From Paracoccus sediminicola (GTDB lineage: Bacteria; Pseudomonadota; Alphaproteobacteria; Rhodobacterales; Rhodobacteraceae), in the NCBI RefSeq assembly GCF_027912835.1, contig NZ_CP115768.1, forward strand, positions 1,178,001 through 1,242,000: DNA of 64,000 nt, given 5' to 3'. The position numbers were made by a program, and so were the translations under genes. The notes under the pieces are model-generated. The model ran no database searches and was not told the origin of the DNA. It worked only from the letters and a program-made list of their open reading frames with translations. Shown piece after piece: positions 1 through 9,448 of the stretch (positions within the stretch are counted from its first letter, which is position 1; each line of letters begins with the position of its first letter).

Positions 1-1
1 C

Positions 2-154
2 GGCCCCGAGCGGGCCGCGGCGATGTATCGCGATTATATCTCTATGAAACTCGGTGCGATCGAGTTGGGTGAGGCCGCGATGGCGGCGATCCGGTCCAAT
101 ATGGACGGGACCGGACGGGTCAGTAGCCCGGACGCGGGCCGGTTCTCACGGTAA
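2..154 (+). CDS. C-terminal end of an unrecognised protein (truncated by window start)
   Basis: An open frame runs in from the left edge and ends at a TAA at 152-154, giving 50 residues that include MYRDYISMKLGAIELGE and a polar tail ending in GRFSR. The residues are a balanced mix with no stop. I do not recognise the family. The opposite strand also has a short open frame here (34-237), but it has no ribosome binding site I can see and its composition looks like a shadow. The 86 bases between this stop and the next gene end hold nothing I can name. Confidence 0.45.
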   Translation, partial: GPERAAAMYRDYISMKLGAIELGEAAMAAIRSNMDGTGRVSSPDAGRFSR

Positions 155-240
155 TTGGCTTCGGCGTATAATTTGCGGACATGGCGCAAACTCCCTTCTG
201 ATGCCTCAAATATAGGCGCCAGGACGGGTTTGCGCAAGAA

Positions 241-768
241 TCAAGGTTTCAGCCCGACACGGCCGATCTCTTCGCGGCGCAGCGGGAACTTGTCGATTGC
301 CCGCGAAATCGCACGCACGCTCCACGGTGAGGGCTTGCGCTGCTTCACCTGCCCGTCCTTATCCATGATAATCAGAGAAAATCCGCGTGGGTTCAGTCGT
401 TTGCGCCAAAGACTTGACGCGCCTGGATCCGTGTCGGTGACAATCACCACATCGCGTTCGATCATCGGTTCAGGCCGGTCGCGCAATGCGTCGATCTGGG
501 TCGTATAGGCCGGATCGGCGGCGGTGTCGGAAAACACCACAACGGGTCGCGCGGTCCAGAGAAAATCCTCGGGTGCGACCTCGGCGGCATCCAGAATGCG
601 CAGCGTCCGGGGTTCGACCTCGGGGCGGGTCGGCCCACCGCTCGCCTGCGCCGCATCCACCTCGGCCGGAGAGGGTGGATTGATTCGCGACGGCGGCGCG
701 GAGTCGCCGCCATCCCCCATCGCTGCCACCACAAAAGCGCCAATCGTGATCGCCAGAATATGCCGCAT
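241..768 (-). CDS. DUF4174 domain-containing protein, exported
   Basis: The 175-residue product starts with a short hydrophobic segment (MRHILAITIGAFVVAAMG) that looks like a signal peptide, followed by a Pro/Ala-rich stretch. From about residue 60 to the end is the DUF4174 domain, with the family's pattern of LDAAEVAPEDFLW, a VVVFSDTAADP strand and an R-RGF-L-I-DKDG segment. DUF4174 proteins are small, probably periplasmic, and have no established function; the fold has been likened to thioredoxin, but no CxxC is present here. The ATG at 768 was chosen because GAGGTGAG lies directly before it; the frame stays open upstream to 1050, but that part lacks protein character. Confidence 0.8.
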   Translation of the reverse strand: MRHILAITIGAFVVAAMGDGGDSAPPSRINPPSPAEVDAAQASGGPTRPEVEPRTLRILDAAEVAPEDFLWTARPVVVFSDTAADPAYTTQIDALRDRPEPMIERDVVIVTDTDPGASSLWRKRLNPRGFSLIIMDKDGQVKQRKPSPWSVRAISRAIDKFPLRREEIGRVGLKP

Positions 769-905
769 TCTCACCTCGTTTGATCTGAATATAGTCCCCG
801 CGCCGGGCTGTGAAAGACGCTGCGCCAGAATGTCCGCCCTTAGCCGCGGGAATTTGATCGCTGCGCGGTGCAGACAAGCCCGCCAAGCTTGGATAGGTAT
901 CGGCC

Positions 906-1427
906 ATGACCATGCATCGCGCCCCTGCCCGCCTGCCCGAGGACTTCGCCGCCGCCATCGGCCACGCCGTGTCGGGCTTCGGCTTTCTCGAGGAAGCGCT
1001 GAAACGCGCCATTTTCGCACTCTCTCGCGACGGGCTCGGCGAAGCGCCAAGCGACCGGGCGCTGAATTCCTGGCTGCAGCGGATGGAGGATGTGGCCGAC
1101 GATTCGCTCGGCACGCTGATCGACCAGTTCATCAAGCAGATGCAGCGCGCCCGGGTAAAGGATCGCGACAGCCTGGCCGGTGCGCTGCGTCAGATCCGGC
1201 GCTCGCGCAACATGCTGTGCCACGCCTCGTGGAAGCCGGTGGCGGACAGCCCGCGCTGGCATCCCGCCTTTCTGAACACCAAGGGCGAAGCCTTTCCCGA
1301 CGATCTCGGCATCAAGGATATTGAGCGCATTCAGGACCAGACGCTCGACGCCGCCGCGCGTATCGTCGCCATCATGCGCGCCACCGGGATCGAGGGCGAA
1401 TGGGTCGGTCACGACGACGCCGATTGA
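906..1427 (+). CDS. Conserved hypothetical protein, helical
   Basis: This 173-residue protein is predicted to be almost entirely helical. It has a FGFLEEALKRAIFAL segment near the start, a middle region rich in Arg/Asp/Leu, and a RRSRNMLCHASWKP motif at about residues 98-112. The R-x6-H spacing there (RNMLCHASW) resembles the HEPN-like or RiboL-PSP-HEPN helical proteins, but I cannot assign the family firmly. It has no signal peptide or membrane segment. It is transcribed divergently from the DUF4174 gene across a 137-base gap and reads toward the homoserine dehydrogenase gene. The ATG at 906 has a weak ribosome binding site, and a second ATG lies two codons later. Confidence 0.7.
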   Translation: MTMHRAPARLPEDFAAAIGHAVSGFGFLEEALKRAIFALSRDGLGEAPSDRALNSWLQRMEDVADDSLGTLIDQFIKQMQRARVKDRDSLAGALRQIRRSRNMLCHASWKPVADSPRWHPAFLNTKGEAFPDDLGIKDIERIQDQTLDAAARIVAIMRATGIEGEWVGHDDAD

Positions 1428-1562
1428 GCGCCTGCGACCCGGCCGGTGCAAGGGTCCGCTGCGCAACGCGCTGAATTTTCGCCGCTCCTGACACGCTCAG
1501 CCGCGTTGCAACCGCGCGCGCGGCGCGCTAACAGGCGCAGCAAGCGAAACAACGAGGCTCTC

Positions 1563-2849
1563 ATGACCGCCCCTCTTCGGCTTGGCATCGCCGGGCTCGG
1601 CACTGTCGGGATCGGTGTCGTCAAGATCATCCAGAAACATGCCGATCTGATCGCAGCGCGTTCGGGCCGTCCGGTTGCCATCACCGCGATCAGCGCGCGC
1701 GACCGCCTGAAGAACCGCGATGCCGATCTGTCGGGTTACGAATGGGTCGATGATGCCTGCGCGCTGGCCGCGCGCGAAGATGTCGATGTTTATGTCGAGC
1801 TGATCGGCGGGGATGACGGTGTCGCCCGCGAGTCGGTTCAGCGGGCGCTGACAAGCGGCAAGGATGTGATCACCGCGAACAAGGCGCTTCTGGCAATGCA
1901 TGGTCACAGCCTGGCCGAGCTGGCCGAGGCCGAGGGCCGGGTCATCCGCTTCGAGGCGGCGGTGGCAGGCGGCATTCCGGTCATCAAGACGATGACGGAA
2001 TCGCTGGCCGGCAACCGGCTCGAACGGGTGATGGGCGTCATGAACGGCACCTGCAACTATATCCTGACGCGGATGGAAAGCGCGGGCCTCCCCTATGAGG
2101 CCGTGTTCGAAGAGGCGCGGCAACTGGGTTATCTGGAAGCCGACCCGACGCTGGATGTGGGCGGGATCGACGCGAGTCACAAGCTGGCGATCCTGTCCTC
2201 GATCGCCTTCGGCACGCGGGTGAATTTCGACGCGGTCGAGATCGAGGGGATCGAGCGGGTGTCGATCGACGATATCCGACGCGCCGCCGATATGGGGTAC
2301 CGGATCAAGCTGCTCGGGGTGGCGCAGATGACGGCGCGCGGGCTGGAGCAGCGCATGTCGCCCTGCCTTGTGCCCGCCGACAGCCCGATCGGACAGTTGC
2401 AGGGCGGCACGAATATGGTCGTGATCGAAGGCGATGCGGTCGGTCAGGTCGTGCTGCGCGGCGCCGGCGCGGGCGAGGGCCCGACGGCAAGCGCGGTGAT
2501 GTCCGACATTGTCGAGCTGGCGCGCGGCGTTCGGGTGCCGGTCTTCGGTCAGCCCGCCTCGGGCCTGACCCTCGCGCAGCCCGCCCGCACCGCCGTGCCC
2601 GCCGCCTATTATCTGCGGCTGGCCCTGCTGGACAAGCCGGGCGCTCTGGCCAAGGTGGCGAGCGTTCTTGGCGATGCCGGGATCTCGATTCACCGGATGC
2701 GGCAATATGACCACGAGGACGGCCCGGCCCCGGTGCTGATCGTCACCCACAAGACAACGCCCGACGCCATCGACCACGCCATCGAGTTGCTGCCGAAAAC
2801 CGGGGTCATCGCCGAGGATCCGGTCGAGCTGCGCATCGAGGAAGTCTGA
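1563..2849 (+). CDS. hom: Homoserine dehydrogenase
   Basis: Homoserine dehydrogenase reduces aspartate semialdehyde to homoserine with NAD(P)H in the threonine, methionine and isoleucine pathway, in the cytosol. The 428-residue product has the N-terminal dinucleotide-binding motif GLGTVGIGV at residues 11-19 and the catalytic domain with NGTCNYILTRM and a LGYLEADPTLDVGGIDASHKLA stretch (shortened here). A C-terminal ACT domain from about residue 350 (LDKPGALAKVASVLGDAG and IHRMRQ) suggests allosteric feedback by threonine, as known for the family. The length is typical of the monofunctional enzyme. The ATG at 1563 fits the family start; the frame is open from 1446, but that extension is Arg/Ala-rich and not conserved in character. 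Confidence 0.96.
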   Translation: MTAPLRLGIAGLGTVGIGVVKIIQKHADLIAARSGRPVAITAISARDRLKNRDADLSGYEWVDDACALAAREDVDVYVELIGGDDGVARESVQRALTSGKDVITANKALLAMHGHSLAELAEAEGRVIRFEAAVAGGIPVIKTMTESLAGNRLERVMGVMNGTCNYILTRMESAGLPYEAVFEEARQLGYLEADPTLDVGGIDASHKLAILSSIAFGTRVNFDAVEIEGIERVSIDDIRRAADMGYRIKLLGVAQMTARGLEQRMSPCLVPADSPIGQLQGGTNMVVIEGDAVGQVVLRGAGAGEGPTASAVMSDIVELARGVRVPVFGQPASGLTLAQPARTAVPAAYYLRLALLDKPGALAKVASVLGDAGISIHRMRQYDHEDGPAPVLIVTHKTTPDAIDHAIELLPKTGVIAEDPVELRIEEV

Positions 2850-2865
2850 AAACGCAGCCGCCGAA

Positions 2866-2882
2866 CGGGGGCGCTGCCCCCG
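2866..2882. repeat. GGGGGC-GCT-GCCCCC palindrome, REP-like
   Basis: A perfect hairpin with 7-base arms (CGGGGGC / GCCCCCG) and a GCT loop lies 16 bases after the hom stop codon. It has no T-tract, so it is at best a weak terminator. Near copies of the same core occur at 49045-49059 and 63398-63411. Confidence 0.55.
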
Positions 2883-2936
2883 CGCCCAGGGCATTTCCGC
2901 AGCGCGCATGGCGTTTTCGTGCTATAAGATCGGGAT

Positions 2937-3305
2937 ATGAGCAGAGGCTGGGTCAATGATTTCTGCGCGGAGTTTCCCGGAGCGGTGCATTCCGATCCCT
3001 GGGGCGGCGGCCATGATTGCTGGAAACTCGGTGAGCGGATCTTCGCGTTGATCGGCACGCGCGAGGACCGGGTCTCGGTGAAATGCGACACGCGCGAGAC
3101 CGCAACCATGCTGATCGAGGCGGGCGTCGCCTTTCGAGCGCCCTATATGCATCGCAGCTGGGTCGCCCTGCCTTGCAACGCGGCACGCGACGAGCTGGCG
3201 CATCGCATCATCCGCTCCTATTGCCTGATCCGCGAAAAGCTGCCCCGCACGATCCGCGACGGGCTGGCGCCGTTCGATCCCGCCGCTCTGCGCATGGAGT
3301 TCTGA
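2937..3305 (+). CDS. MmcQ/YjbR family protein
   Basis: The 122-residue product matches the MmcQ/YjbR family: an N-terminal W-x-D-x-CAEFPGA segment, a K-GERIFALIG strand, a VSVKCD strand and a C-terminal SYCLIREKLPRT helix. The fold (CyaY-like double wing) is known from structures, and the family is annotated as possible DNA-binding proteins, but the cellular role is unknown. No membrane or signal sequence is present. The gene is 87 bases after hom and converges on the ABC ATPase gene. Confidence 0.85.
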   Translation: MSRGWVNDFCAEFPGAVHSDPWGGGHDCWKLGERIFALIGTREDRVSVKCDTRETATMLIEAGVAFRAPYMHRSWVALPCNAARDELAHRIIRSYCLIREKLPRTIRDGLAPFDPAALRMEF

Positions 3306-3328
3306 GCGCGGCCAGATCCCGGCCGCGC
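3306..3328. terminator. GC-rich hairpin between convergent genes
   Basis: Eight-base perfect arms GCGCGGCC and GGCCGCGC enclose a 7-base loop. The hairpin lies between the stop codons of the YjbR-like gene (+) and the ABC ATPase gene (-). There is no T-tract on either side, so termination function is an inference from position only. Confidence 0.45.
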
Positions 3329-3336
3329 CCTGCGTC

Positions 3337-4533
3337 TCAGCGGAACAGGATCATCGTCGACGGGGACCAGCCGACCGAGACCCGTGTGCCGACATCCGGA
3401 ATATCCCGCCCGAAGACGTTGCGCATCGAGATGCGGACGGGTTCCGATGTGGTGCCGTCCTCTTCATCGAGCCGCACATCGTAATAGGTCATGTCGCCGT
3501 AATAGACGACCTCGTCGATGATCCCACCGCTCTGGCGCGGGGCGTTCTGTTGCTGTCCCTCGGGAAACACATTCACGGCCTCGGGGCGGAAGCCGATCAT
3601 CGGCGCGTCATCCGCCTCGCCTTTCTCGGCGATCTGGGCGGCGGGAATGTCGATCTCGCCCAGACCCTCCACATCGACACGCAACCCATCCGCGGCATCG
3701 GAAAGGATCGTCGCAGGCAGGAAATTCATCACCCCGATGAAATCCGCCACCCTCCGGCTGGACGGGCGCGCATAAAGCGTCTCGGGTTCGTCAAGCTGCG
3801 CGATACCACCCTCGAACATCACCGCGATACGGTCGGACATGACCAGCGCTTCCTCCTGGTCATGGGTGACCAGAACGAAGGTGATGCCGACCTGGCGTTG
3901 CAGCTTGATCAGCTCGACCTGCATCTGCTCGCGCATCTTGCGGTCGAGCGCCGAAAGCGGTTCGTCCAGCAGAAGCACCTTCGGCTTGAGGATCAGCGCA
4001 CGGGCCAGGGCGACGCGCTGCCGCTGCCCGCCGGACAGCGCATGGGCGGCACGCTGCCCATAGCCTGACAGACCGACCATGGCGAGCGCCTCGTCCACGG
4101 CGGCCGATTTCTCCGCCTTGGGCCGAGGATCGCGGCGCAGACCGAAGGCGACATTCTCGGCCACGCTCAGATGCGGAAAGATCGCATAGGACTGGAAAAC
4201 CATGTTGGTCGGACGCTTGTTCGCCGGGACCTGAACCATGTCCTTGTCGTCGATCAGAACCACCCCCTGCGAGATATCCTCGAACCCCGCAATGGTCCTG
4301 AGCAGCGTGGTCTTGCCACAGCCCGACGGCCCGAGCAGCGAAAAGAACTCGCCGGCGCGAATGGTCAGGTCGATGCCGCGCAGGGCGTGATACTCGCCGT
4401 AATATTTATGCACGCCGCGACACTCGATCATCGGCCGCGCCGCCTGCAACTCGGCATAGCGTCCGGCGGATCTGGCCTGCCGGGCCTTGCCGTCGCGCGC
4501 CGTGTCCTGAGAAGAAATCTGGCTGTCCGTCAC
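3337..4533 (-). CDS. potA: ABC transporter ATPase, polyamine (PotA/PotG) type
   Basis: This is the energising subunit of a spermidine/putrescine-type importer. Walker A is GPSGCGKTT at about residues 68-76, the Q-loop is in VFQSYAIFPH, the signature is LSGGQRQRVALARAL, Walker B is VLLLDEPLSALD and the switch His is in VLVTHDQEEAL. The C-terminal part (about 280-398) is a TOBE regulatory domain. I chose the GTG at 4533 because AGGATGA precedes it at a good distance; a TTG at 4590 would give 417 residues but lacks a site. It is the last gene of a minus-strand group with two Pot-type permeases, from which it is separated by two unrelated genes. The actual substrate is not shown by the sequence. 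Confidence 0.88.
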   Translation of the reverse strand: MTDSQISSQDTARDGKARQARSAGRYAELQAARPMIECRGVHKYYGEYHALRGIDLTIRAGEFFSLLGPSGCGKTTLLRTIAGFEDISQGVVLIDDKDMVQVPANKRPTNMVFQSYAIFPHLSVAENVAFGLRRDPRPKAEKSAAVDEALAMVGLSGYGQRAAHALSGGQRQRVALARALILKPKVLLLDEPLSALDRKMREQMQVELIKLQRQVGITFVLVTHDQEEALVMSDRIAVMFEGGIAQLDEPETLYARPSSRRVADFIGVMNFLPATILSDAADGLRVDVEGLGEIDIPAAQIAEKGEADDAPMIGFRPEAVNVFPEGQQQNAPRQSGGIIDEVVYYGDMTYYDVRLDEEDGTTSEPVRISMRNVFGRDIPDVGTRVSVGWSPSTMILFR

Positions 4534-4633
4534 TCGGTCATCCTGCGTTATGTCTCGAAAGCTGCGTGACTGCCGCCGCTTTTGGCTCAAGCTGATAATC
4601 TTGCGCGCGCTGCGTCAAGCGCAATTCCCAACC

Positions 4634-5473
4634 TCAATCGCCAGAGCCAGCGGTCCCGCCCGTTTTTCCGTCGCCAGGCGGAACGGCTGCGGCGCGTATG
4701 ACGGGATGTTCGAACAATCTCGATATGCTGAACTCACGGGCAAACTCGGCAAAATTACGAAAATGCGTTTCAGCATCGGCCGGATCGAACGGCGTCTCTA
4801 TATCGGCATAATGCTTACCCTTTTCGAGTGGCGCCGCCAGCGGTTCCGACAGCACCGCCTTGCCGCTCAGATAGGCGCTGAGCATCCGCGGATATTCGGT
4901 GTAAATGCCTTCGCCGATATGAAGGTTCACCACCGCCGAGGCGGGCCTGACCAATGCCGCCAGCTCCTCGCCAAATGTCCCGCGCCGCACACGCTCGATC
5001 GTCGAGACGCGCGACAATTCGCGCAGCCTCTCCTTGCGGCGCCCGGTCGGCGTGCCGAAAAAGATCGGATTGCCCGCGCCGGGAACGAATTCGGGCTGGT
5101 GATCGGGAAAGATATAGGGGCCGAAAATGAGCTTCGCGCGGAGCTCGTCCGAAGCAGATGCGTAGAGCGGCGCGTTGGATGGCGAAAGATCGAGCACGTG
5201 ATCGAAGCTGGAGAGCATATGCCCGACCCTGCGAACGGACAGGCGATTCCACAGCTTTTCGCCGGTTTCATCGAAGAACTGTTCGGTTTGAACCCCGACC
5301 GAGCGCCCTTCGAACTCCATTGGCGACAGCACATGTGCCCCGACATAGAGAACGAATTTCTCGGCGAGCGTCCCGGCGAAACCGGCCGCGATGTCCTCGC
5401 CCACCTGTGTCAATATCCTTCCCGGTGGCGTGACAACGGTCAGATCGCCGGAATGGAAAACGGAAATGGGCAT
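4634..5473 (-). CDS. Glycosyltransferase-like protein of unknown substrate
   Basis: The 279-residue product has no signal peptide. Its C-terminal half resembles the nucleotide-sugar-binding half of GT-B transferases: FGTPTGRRKERLREL, then LHIGEGIYTEYPRMLSAYLS and GKAVLSEPL, the pattern in which a conserved Glu sits in a helix after a VVNLH strand. The N-terminal half (VLYVGAHVL, SVGVQTEQFF) is shorter than a full GT-B domain. A CgeB-like or polysaccharide-related role is an inference. The start ATG directly abuts the TGA of the upstream hydrolase gene, so the two are co-translated. Base composition is lower in GC than the transporter genes on either side. Confidence 0.6.
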   Translation of the reverse strand: MPISVFHSGDLTVVTPPGRILTQVGEDIAAGFAGTLAEKFVLYVGAHVLSPMEFEGRSVGVQTEQFFDETGEKLWNRLSVRRVGHMLSSFDHVLDLSPSNAPLYASASDELRAKLIFGPYIFPDHQPEFVPGAGNPIFFGTPTGRRKERLRELSRVSTIERVRRGTFGEELAALVRPASAVVNLHIGEGIYTEYPRMLSAYLSGKAVLSEPLAAPLEKGKHYADIETPFDPADAETHFRNFAEFAREFSISRLFEHPVIRAAAVPPGDGKTGGTAGSGD

Positions 5474-6259
5474 TCAGCTGTCCTTCCGTGATTCGCGCAT
5501 GCGCTTATGTTCCTGGCCGGCCATCGGCAAAAGCCCGAATTCCGCGCGGTCGACAAGATTATCCCCCATGATCGCGGCATCAATGAGGTCATCCAGCACA
5601 CCGGCCTCTTTAAGCTGGCTGGGAAAGTTGTGATAGCCGTTGACGGTCAAGAGAACCTGCATCGATGGAAGGCGCATGAAACATTCCGCATGGCGACGGT
5701 CACGATTTGCCTCACCGCCAAACAGCGCGAAATATTTCGTGTCGCCCAGATCTTCTTCCATCACGGTGGGCCGTGCCTCCATATCGACATTGTGAAGAAA
5801 ACGCTGCCAGCGCCGATCCCTGACCACACTCGGATCGACGCTGAATTGCGGGCTGAACGCAACTGCCGTGTCGGCGTCGAGCAGTTTGGCGAATTTCAAT
5901 GCCGCATAGCCGCCCATGCTGAGCCCGAGCGTCGTCACGGATCGCGGCTCGATCATTCGACGAACGGTGAGGGCCAGCCCGACCCAGAGATCCCGCAGGG
6001 ATTCATGTGAGAACCAGCTTCGAAGATTATCCTTGATGAAGAGAACATGACGGCTGCCCGCGCCAGAGACAGAGCCGATGAACTCGTTCCCGGTCGGCAG
6101 ACCCCTGGAGATCTCTCGCCCCCGACCGATGGACGAGAACACACAGACCAGTTGATCGCCCCTGCCCGGCAGATAGCAAAGCTCCAGCGCTGCGGAAGAA
6201 TAAAGTGTCCGCACGCGAGGCTGCGCACTGCCGGGGTCTTTTTCGTGGTCAGGTGTCAA
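5474..6259 (-). CDS. Alpha/beta hydrolase-fold protein
   Basis: The 261-residue product carries a serine-hydrolase nucleophile elbow GLSMGGYAALKFAK at about residues 113-126, preceded by FSSIGRG and followed by an Asp/His-bearing C-terminal part (VNGYHNFPSQL, a likely catalytic His). It is probably a cytosolic esterase or acyltransferase; the substrate is unknown. The start is uncertain: the TTG at 6259 and a GTG at 6214 are both possible and neither has a convincing ribosome binding site. A hand count of 5521-5700 gives 100 G or C in 180 bases (56%), against 40 in 60 (67%) at 7381-7440 in the permease, so it was probably acquired separately from the importer. Confidence 0.65.
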   Translation of the reverse strand: MTPDHEKDPGSAQPRVRTLYSSAALELCYLPGRGDQLVCVFSSIGRGREISRGLPTGNEFIGSVSGAGSRHVLFIKDNLRSWFSHESLRDLWVGLALTVRRMIEPRSVTTLGLSMGGYAALKFAKLLDADTAVAFSPQFSVDPSVVRDRRWQRFLHNVDMEARPTVMEEDLGDTKYFALFGGEANRDRRHAECFMRLPSMQVLLTVNGYHNFPSQLKEAGVLDDLIDAAIMGDNLVDRAEFGLLPMAGQEHKRMRESRKDS

Positions 6260-6333
6260 GGAAGCGGGCCGTTAATCATGTTGGGCAAGTGTTATCCGAG
6301 GCCCCTTCGAGGCGCGATCTTCCGGCAGCGGCA

Positions 6334-7140
6334 TCAGATGAATCCGCCCGTGTCTTTCTGCCCCGTCCGCGCGACTCCTCTGCGGCGGAAATATTCCGCG
6401 GTGGCGAGCAGCAGGATCGAGATGGCGACCAGAACCGTGCCAAGCGCCATGATGACCGGAACGGATTTCGGGAAGCGGAGCTGGCTGAAGATATAGGTCG
6501 GCAGGGTCGGCTCGTTCCCGGCCAGGAAGAAGGCGATGATGAACTCGTCCAGCGAGATGGTAAAGCTCATCAGTAATGCCGAGATGATGCCCGGCATGAC
6601 CAGAGGCAGGATCACCAGCCGGAAGGCGCTCCACCGGGTTTCGCCCAGATCATAGGCGGCCTCTTCCAGCGATTGGTCGAGGCTGTTGAAGGCGGTGGAC
6701 AGAATGGCGATGGCATAGGGCATGCAGAGCAGCGTGTGACCGACGATGACGGTAAGGATCGACAGCTCGATCCCGATGGCCAGAAGCACCACCAGCAGTG
6801 ACATGGCGACGATGATCTCGGGCAGGACCAGCGGCACCATGATAAGCCCCATGATGCCGCCCTTGAACGGGAACTCGTATCGGGTCGATGCCCGCGCCGC
6901 GAAGATCCCCAGCGAGGTCGCCAGAAGCGCCGAGCTGACCGCGATGATCATCGAATTGGTGAAGGCGCGCCGCAGCGTCGCGTCGGCGACCATCTGGCTG
7001 AACCAGTCGGTGCTGAACCCTTTCAGCGGAAAGGCGATGATCGTGCCCGAGTTGAACGCGAAAAGCGGCAGCAGCAGGATCGGCGCATAGAGAAAGATCA
7101 GATAGGCGATGGCATAGATGCGCAATCCGCTGCCCTTCAT
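6334..7140 (-). CDS. potC: ABC transporter permease, PotC/PotI type
   Basis: This 268-residue inner-membrane protein has six predicted hydrophobic segments, beginning with IYAIAYLIFLYAPILLLPLFAF. The cytoplasmic EAA loop that docks on the ATPase is seen as EEAAYDLGETRWSAFRLVILPLVMPG (shown here in two halves: EEAAYDLGETRW and FRLVILPLVMPG). It forms the membrane channel of a polyamine-type importer with the permease encoded just upstream. Its ATG overlaps the TGA of that gene as ATGA (7137-7140), showing translational coupling. It lacks a binding-protein partner in the window. Confidence 0.9.
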   Translation of the reverse strand: MKGSGLRIYAIAYLIFLYAPILLLPLFAFNSGTIIAFPLKGFSTDWFSQMVADATLRRAFTNSMIIAVSSALLATSLGIFAARASTRYEFPFKGGIMGLIMVPLVLPEIIVAMSLLVVLLAIGIELSILTVIVGHTLLCMPYAIAILSTAFNSLDQSLEEAAYDLGETRWSAFRLVILPLVMPGIISALLMSFTISLDEFIIAFFLAGNEPTLPTYIFSQLRFPKSVPVIMALGTVLVAISILLLATAEYFRRRGVARTGQKDTGGFI

Positions 7141-8009
7141 GACGTCACCCTCAGGAATTTGCGGTTCAGGAAGACGAAGATCAGGCTCATCACGGCCACG
7201 ATCAGCATCGCCGTCACCGCCAGCGCCGAGCCCATCGGCTTGTTGTCGATGGCCAGCATATTGGCCTGCACCATATTCGCGATCAGAGGCACCTTGCCGC
7301 CGCCGATCAGCTCAGGCGTCACGTAATCGCCGATGGTGGGGATAAAGACGATCAGCGTCGCGGCGATCACGCCCGGCATGGCCAGCGGCAATGTCACGCG
7401 CCAGAAGGTCATCAGGCGCGATTCGCCAAGATCCCGCCCGGCCTCGAGAAGCGAGCGGTCTATCTTTTCCAGCGCCACATAGATCGGCAGGATCGCGAAG
7501 GGCGCATAGGCATGGGCCAGCGTGATGACCATCGCCTCGACATTGAAGAGCATGTTGCTGATCGGCTCGGAAATGATGTGAAGCTGAAGCAGAATCGAAT
7601 TGACCACCCCATTTTCGGCCAGCAGGGCTTTCCACAGGAAAACCCGGATCAGATAAGAGGTCCAGAACGGGATGGTGATGAGGAATATCCACATCGCCTT
7701 GCGCTCGGGCCGGACCATGAAGGACAGGAAATAGGCCACCGGAAAGGCCAGCAGCACGGTCGCCAGCGTCACCAGCACCGCCACCACAACCGACCGCAGC
7801 ATCACCTTGTGAAACACCGGATCGGCCAGCACCATCCGGTAGTTCTCCAGGGTGAATTCGCGGATGATCTCCAGATAGCCGTCCTTGAAAAAGGAATAGG
7901 CCAGGATCGTCATGACCGGCGCGGCGAGGATCAGCACCGCATAGATCAGCGGTGGCGCAACCATGGCGAGACCCTGCCGGGCTTCGGCGTCGAAACGTGT
8001 TGCGGACAT
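7137..8009 (-). CDS. potB: ABC transporter permease, PotB/PotH type
   Basis: This 290-residue inner-membrane protein starts with about 15 polar residues, then a first membrane segment APPLIYAVLILAAPVMTILA and five more. The EAA loop reads LEAGRDLGESRLMTF followed by WRVTLPLAMPGV. The ATG at 8009 has AAGGGAGG at the right distance; the frame is open for another 417 bases upstream, but that part is Arg/Ser-rich and lacks protein character. It is the first gene of the minus-strand group potB-potC-hydrolase-glycosyltransferase-potA. Upstream lies a 253-base divergent region shared with a TRAP binding-protein gene. Confidence 0.9.
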   Translation of the reverse strand: MSATRFDAEARQGLAMVAPPLIYAVLILAAPVMTILAYSFFKDGYLEIIREFTLENYRMVLADPVFHKVMLRSVVVAVLVTLATVLLAFPVAYFLSFMVRPERKAMWIFLITIPFWTSYLIRVFLWKALLAENGVVNSILLQLHIISEPISNMLFNVEAMVITLAHAYAPFAILPIYVALEKIDRSLLEAGRDLGESRLMTFWRVTLPLAMPGVIAATLIVFIPTIGDYVTPELIGGGKVPLIANMVQANMLAIDNKPMGSALAVTAMLIVAVMSLIFVFLNRKFLRVTS

Positions 8010-8046
8010 GCGGCCTCCCTTCGGGCGCGTTTCCCCGACAGTATAA

Positions 8047-9387
<1,341 letters not shown>

Positions 9388-9407
9388 GCGCGCGGTCCCT
9401 GATTGCC

Positions 9408-9435
9408 GAAAGGGCGCCCTGCGGGGCGCCCTTTC
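9408..9435 (+). terminator. Intrinsic terminator of the TRAP binding-protein gene
   Basis: Eleven-base perfect arms (GAAAGGGCGCC and GGCGCCCTTTC) with a 6-base loop lie 20 bases after the stop codon. Because the arms end in AAA/TTT it may work in both directions and also serve the convergent DinB-family gene. Confidence 0.75.
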
Positions 9436-9448
9436 TCGTTCCGGGCGA

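Noticed and set aside
34-237. A 67-codon minus-strand frame at the window start
   Set aside because: It overlaps the end of a plus-strand gene and has no visible ribosome binding site or recognisable motif.
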